The notes under the pieces were generated by a model. That model was not told where the DNA came from and did not search any database. It saw nothing but the letters and a program-made list of their open reading frames with translations. Position numbers and translations under genes: made by a program. Of a stretch of DNA of 25,427 nucleotides, positions 22,742-25,427 are shown in pieces. Source of the DNA: Candidatus Kuenenia stuttgartensis (GTDB taxonomy: Bacteria > Bacteroidota > Bacteroidia > Flavobacteriales_D > Crocinitomicaceae); contig CALPRR020000009.1 of NCBI GenBank assembly GCA_943326025.2, positions 1 to 25,427 on the forward strand. The letters are read 5' to 3'. Numbering within the stretch: position 1 is the first letter of the stretch; every line of letters begins with the position of its first letter.

Positions 22742-23860
22742 ATGCAATTCAAAGATATCATTGGACAACAAGAATTAAAAAATCATTTTATTCAAAGAAT
22801 ACAAAATGAGAAGATAAGTCATGCCCAATTAATTCTTGGTAAACCTGGTTATGGTGCACTTCCATTGGCACTTGGATATGTTCAATATTTGTTTTGCGAA
22901 AATAAGTCAGAGACAGATAGTTGTGGGCAATGTTCTTCTTGCAAAAAAGTACAGGATTTACAGCACCCTGATTTACATTTTTCTTTTCCTGTAGTTTTAG
23001 CAATTGACAAAAAATCAGATGCCTTTTTACCGCAATGGAGAGAACAAGTAAAAGAAAATCCTTATTTCAATTTGACGCAATGGATTAAACGAATTGATTC
23101 TAAAGAGCGAAAACCAGTTATCGGAACGGATGAAAGTCAAGAAATTATCAAGAAATTAAGTCTAAAATCATACGAAGGCGGATTTAAAGTCATGATCATT
23201 TGGATGGCAGAAGAAATGAATCCAGCTTGTTCCAATAAATTATTGAAAATTTTAGAAGAACCACCTGCTAAAACCTTGTTTTTATTAGTGTGTGAATCTC
23301 CTGAATATATTTTACCAACGATTATTTCAAGAACACAATTGGTAAAAACTCCAAGAATCAATATGACCGATTTCAGTCATTTCTTGAGAGCAAAACATTC
23401 GCTAAATTCAAGTTCAGCGGATAGTTTAGCTGCTCGAACTGATGGAGATTACATTGAAGCGTTAGAAATGCTAGGTGATCATCAAGAAGAAGATGAAAAC
23501 CGTGATTTGTTTATCAAATTGATGCGTGTTTGCTACAAAAAAGATGTACTTCCGATGATGGATTGGGCCGAAGAGGCAAGTGCACTTTCAAAAGATCGTC
23601 AAAAAGTATTTTTACGTTATGCGTTACACATGTTTAGACAAAGTATGTTGCGTAATTATACCGAAAATCAATTAACACGCGTTTCTGAAGAAGAAGATGC
23701 CTTTTTGAAAAACTTTGCACGTTTCATCACTGGAAACAATGTCTTTGATTTCATAGACACTTTTAATGATGCCCATTACCACATTGAACGAAATGCGCAT
23801 GCAAAAATTCTATTCACGAATTTGTGTTTTAAGGTGATGCGTTTTATTCATTTTGCTTAG
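22742..23860 (+). CDS. holB: DNA polymerase III subunit delta-prime
   Basis: 372 residues. Clamp-loader subunit of the AAA+ family. The N-terminal segment FKDIIGQQELKNHFIQRIQNEKISHAQLILGKPGYGALPLALGY contains a degenerate Walker A: the Lys-Thr of GxxGxGKT is replaced by Ala-Leu, as expected for a delta-prime that does not hydrolyse ATP. A zinc module CX8CX2CX2C is intact (Cys52, 61, 64, 67). VMIIWMAEEMNPACSNKLLKILEEPPAKTLFLLVCESPEYILPTIISRTQ covers the Walker B / sensor 1 region, with SRT where most clamp-loader subunits have SRC. The C-terminal collar domain is helical. The stop is 34 bp before the first of two lipoprotein genes on the same strand. Confidence 0.93.
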   Translation: MQFKDIIGQQELKNHFIQRIQNEKISHAQLILGKPGYGALPLALGYVQYLFCENKSETDSCGQCSSCKKVQDLQHPDLHFSFPVVLAIDKKSDAFLPQWREQVKENPYFNLTQWIKRIDSKERKPVIGTDESQEIIKKLSLKSYEGGFKVMIIWMAEEMNPACSNKLLKILEEPPAKTLFLLVCESPEYILPTIISRTQLVKTPRINMTDFSHFLRAKHSLNSSSADSLAARTDGDYIEALEMLGDHQEEDENRDLFIKLMRVCYKKDVLPMMDWAEEASALSKDRQKVFLRYALHMFRQSMLRNYTENQLTRVSEEEDAFLKNFARFITGNNVFDFIDTFNDAHYHIERNAHAKILFTNLCFKVMRFIHFA

Positions 23861-23894
23861 GGGCTGAATAATAGTTGTGACAATCATCAATCGA

Positions 23895-24467
23895 ATGAAA
23901 TATATATATACAATCCTAATTATACTTTTATTTTACTCTTGCAATAATCAGAATAAAAAAATGAGTAATTCTGATTTGGTTGAGAATGATAGTATTAGAG
24001 ATAACCTACAAAAAACTGATAAAGAAGAATTATCTAAGAACAATGAACAAAAAGTAATTGTGGGTTCTTTACAATTTAAGCTGGATAGTAAAGATCAAAA
24101 AGTTAGATATCTAAACACTCTCATTAACCCTAACAATATCAATAAGGAAGTCAAATCTGGAAAATCAAATGATGTAGAATATTTTACTACTTACCTTGGA
24201 CAGATTACACTGAACAATGAAGAAAATTATGTGTTTAAACAGTTCTATACAATTCAGGCAGCTATCGAAAAACACGGACATAGTGTAATTGTTTTTGTAA
24301 ACAAACATAGTGCATCTTATTATGACATGGAAATGCCAGAAAATTTACCTATTGATTTAAAAAATGAATCATTTAGATATAAGCTTAATAATGATACATT
24401 GATTATGAAACTTGAACACGTTTCAGAAAATGATTTAATATTGAGAAATACACATAAAGCAGAATAG
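23895..24467 (+). CDS. Putative lipoprotein, unrecognised
   Basis: 190 residues from MKYIYTILIILLFYSC, a lipoprotein signal with the lipidated Cys expected at residue 16. An ATG at 23877 would add MTIINR in front and spoil the signal, so 23895 is preferred. The mature protein begins with a Lys/Asn/Asp-rich spacer, then a domain containing VGSLQFKLDSKDQKVRYLNTL, YFTTYLGQITLNN and SVIVFVNKHSASYYDMEMPE. I cannot name the family. It follows the delta-prime gene closely and precedes another lipoprotein gene. Confidence 0.8.
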   Translation: MKYIYTILIILLFYSCNNQNKKMSNSDLVENDSIRDNLQKTDKEELSKNNEQKVIVGSLQFKLDSKDQKVRYLNTLINPNNINKEVKSGKSNDVEYFTTYLGQITLNNEENYVFKQFYTIQAAIEKHGHSVIVFVNKHSASYYDMEMPENLPIDLKNESFRYKLNNDTLIMKLEHVSENDLILRNTHKAE

Positions 24468-24576
24468 CTAATTTGGTTCACAAAAATACACAAGACAAAG
24501 TTCTATTTTAAAACCATTATTAGCCATTTTAAAAGAATAAAACCTTTGGAAATTAACAGTAATTGAAAAACTAAAC

Positions 24577-25239
24577 ATGAAATTCATAACAATAATATTA
24601 TTAATCATTTCATTTACATCTTGTGTTGAATCTAAAAAAACAGAAAATGAACCAAAAATTCAACAAGAATTTAAAGAAGGAATTACCTATGATGCGATAG
24701 TTAAACATGTCATAATTGGTAATTTTGATGGTGATGGTAATAAAGATGAATTAAAAGAATCTTTAATTAGTTCGATCGATAATAAATCAATTGATGCTTT
24801 ACCTAAATTAGAATATGATTCCCTTGTAACTATAATTTTTAATAAAAAACCAATATTATCCATTAAATCAAAAAGTGAAAACATTCCCGAATTAATGTTA
24901 TCGAAAGATGGTTCATTCGGACTATTGTATGCTAAAAACGAAGGAGACTTAAATAAAGACGGATCTGATGAAATTTCAATTGTTGTTGACTTAGCAGATT
25001 GGTCAGCATGCAATCATTGTTCTGTATATTCATTGAAAAATGGAAAGTGGATCGAGTATGCAAAGTTCGATATTCGTGAATGGCAGATTAACAAGGATTT
25101 TAAAGGATTCATATCTAAAAATAGAAATGGTGCTTTTAATGTTTTAACATTTGATTCAGAGGTAAATGAAATATTAAAACCTTTAAATGAAGTTTTAGTA
25201 ACAGCTCCTAATGATAACCCACAGATAAGAAAAAAGTGA
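24577..25239 (+). CDS. Putative lipoprotein with Asp-rich calcium-loop-like motifs
   Basis: 220 residues. MKFITIILLIISFTSC is a lipoprotein signal with Cys16. Two Asp-rich loops resemble the calcium loops of FG-GAP/dockerin-like repeats: IIGNFDGDGNKDEL (near residue 47) and NEGDLNKDGSDEISIV (near 125). A CNHC pair follows in DWSACNHCSVYSLKNGKWIEYAKFDI. The layout suggests a small beta-propeller-like or repeat domain on the periplasmic or outer-membrane side. Function is unknown. It lies 109 bp after the preceding lipoprotein gene, with no clear terminator between them. Confidence 0.83.
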   Translation: MKFITIILLIISFTSCVESKKTENEPKIQQEFKEGITYDAIVKHVIIGNFDGDGNKDELKESLISSIDNKSIDALPKLEYDSLVTIIFNKKPILSIKSKSENIPELMLSKDGSFGLLYAKNEGDLNKDGSDEISIVVDLADWSACNHCSVYSLKNGKWIEYAKFDIREWQINKDFKGFISKNRNGAFNVLTFDSEVNEILKPLNEVLVTAPNDNPQIRKK

Positions 25240-25348
25240 ACCGAACGTCAATGCGCCAAGAGTTAAATATTCAATCAAATTTCTATTTAAACTCATTCTA
25301 AATTGACCTTTATGACAATCAAATGACATTTCTTTTTGATCTGTAGAT

Positions 25349-25356
25349 TAAATTTG
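25349..25356 (+). promoter_or_regulatory. -7 element of the gene entering at the right edge
   Basis: TAAATTTG is an exact TAnnTTTG placed 17 bases before ATG 25374, giving a short leader of roughly 12 nt. No -33 TTG is found at normal spacing. Confidence 0.55.
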
Positions 25357-25373
25357 TGTTAAAATAGGATAAA

Positions 25374-25427
25374 ATGCTCAACAACTTTCATAGTATTGCG
25401 TTTACCCACAGGAACTTAGATGTTTCA
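25374..25427 (+). CDS. First 18 codons of a gene, possibly glutamyl-tRNA reductase
   Basis: From ATG at 25374 the frame reads MLNNFHSIAFTHRNLDVS and is open to the window edge. The FxxIAFTHRNLDV-like opening resembles the first strand of glutamyl-tRNA reductase (HemA) from Bacteroidota, where a similar S/T-H/Y-K/R segment follows a short N-terminus. Eighteen codons are too few to be sure. The promoter element just upstream supports a real gene start. Confidence 0.5.
   Translation, partial: MLNNFHSIAFTHRNLDVS

Overview
The window is an AT-rich stretch of a Bacteroidota chromosome, most likely Flavobacteriales and possibly Crocinitomicaceae-like (the rank is inferred; no rRNA lies in the window). 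Supporting signs are Bacteroidota-type promoters (-7 element TAnnTTTG, no Shine-Dalgarno), a TonB-dependent receptor with an N-terminal carboxypeptidase-regulatory-like domain, HYR-repeat and T9SS-tail secreted proteins, a Lys-rich RluB, LeuRS with Bacteroidota insertions, and a TPR histidine kinase paired with a LytTR regulator. I saw no tRNA, rRNA, CRISPR, integrase or transposase. Most of the window is ordinary chromosome with small operons.

Layout. 1-1733 (-): 5' part of a large secreted HYR-repeat protein that runs off the left edge, with a doubtful small ORF just upstream. 2573-4899 (+): yraN, an rluB-type pseudouridine synthase and a secreted barrel-like protein, ended by a bidirectional terminator. 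4967-9216 (-): TonB-dependent receptor and an oligopeptide-binding lipoprotein. 9613-10873 (+): secreted protein with a T9SS-like tail and its terminator, then methylmalonyl-CoA epimerase. 10891-12345: HAD phosphatase (-) and cyclase-family hydrolase (+). 12346-12822: a gene-poor gap that holds a strong candidate structured RNA on the minus strand. 12823-15802 (-): TPR sensor kinase and LytTR regulator. 16040-18859 (+): leuS carrying an in-frame GC-rich palindromic insert. 18975-21329 (-): LysE-type exporter and a MORN-repeat protein. 21530-21889 (+): small acidic protein. 21959-22624 (-): secreted coiled-coil protein. 22742-23860 (+): DNA polymerase III delta-prime. 23895-25239 (+): two lipoproteins. 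25374 to the right edge (+): first 18 codons of a gene that may be hemA.

The best candidate for something not normally annotated is the RNA at about 12433-12626 (minus). It has a consensus promoter, a 21-base-pair closing helix, an asymmetric bubble, a second helix of 16 pairs, and a U7 end. Its size and layout match 6S RNA, and the 5' strand of its bubble carries UUUG, the core of the Bacteroidota -7 element. The second point of interest is the palindromic insert in leuS, which adds about ten residues to an essential enzyme.

Convergent genes are generally separated by perfect bidirectional hairpins (4921-4951, 18919-18954, 21908-21938). Several genes have TAnnTTTG a short distance upstream, so promoter calls here support one another.
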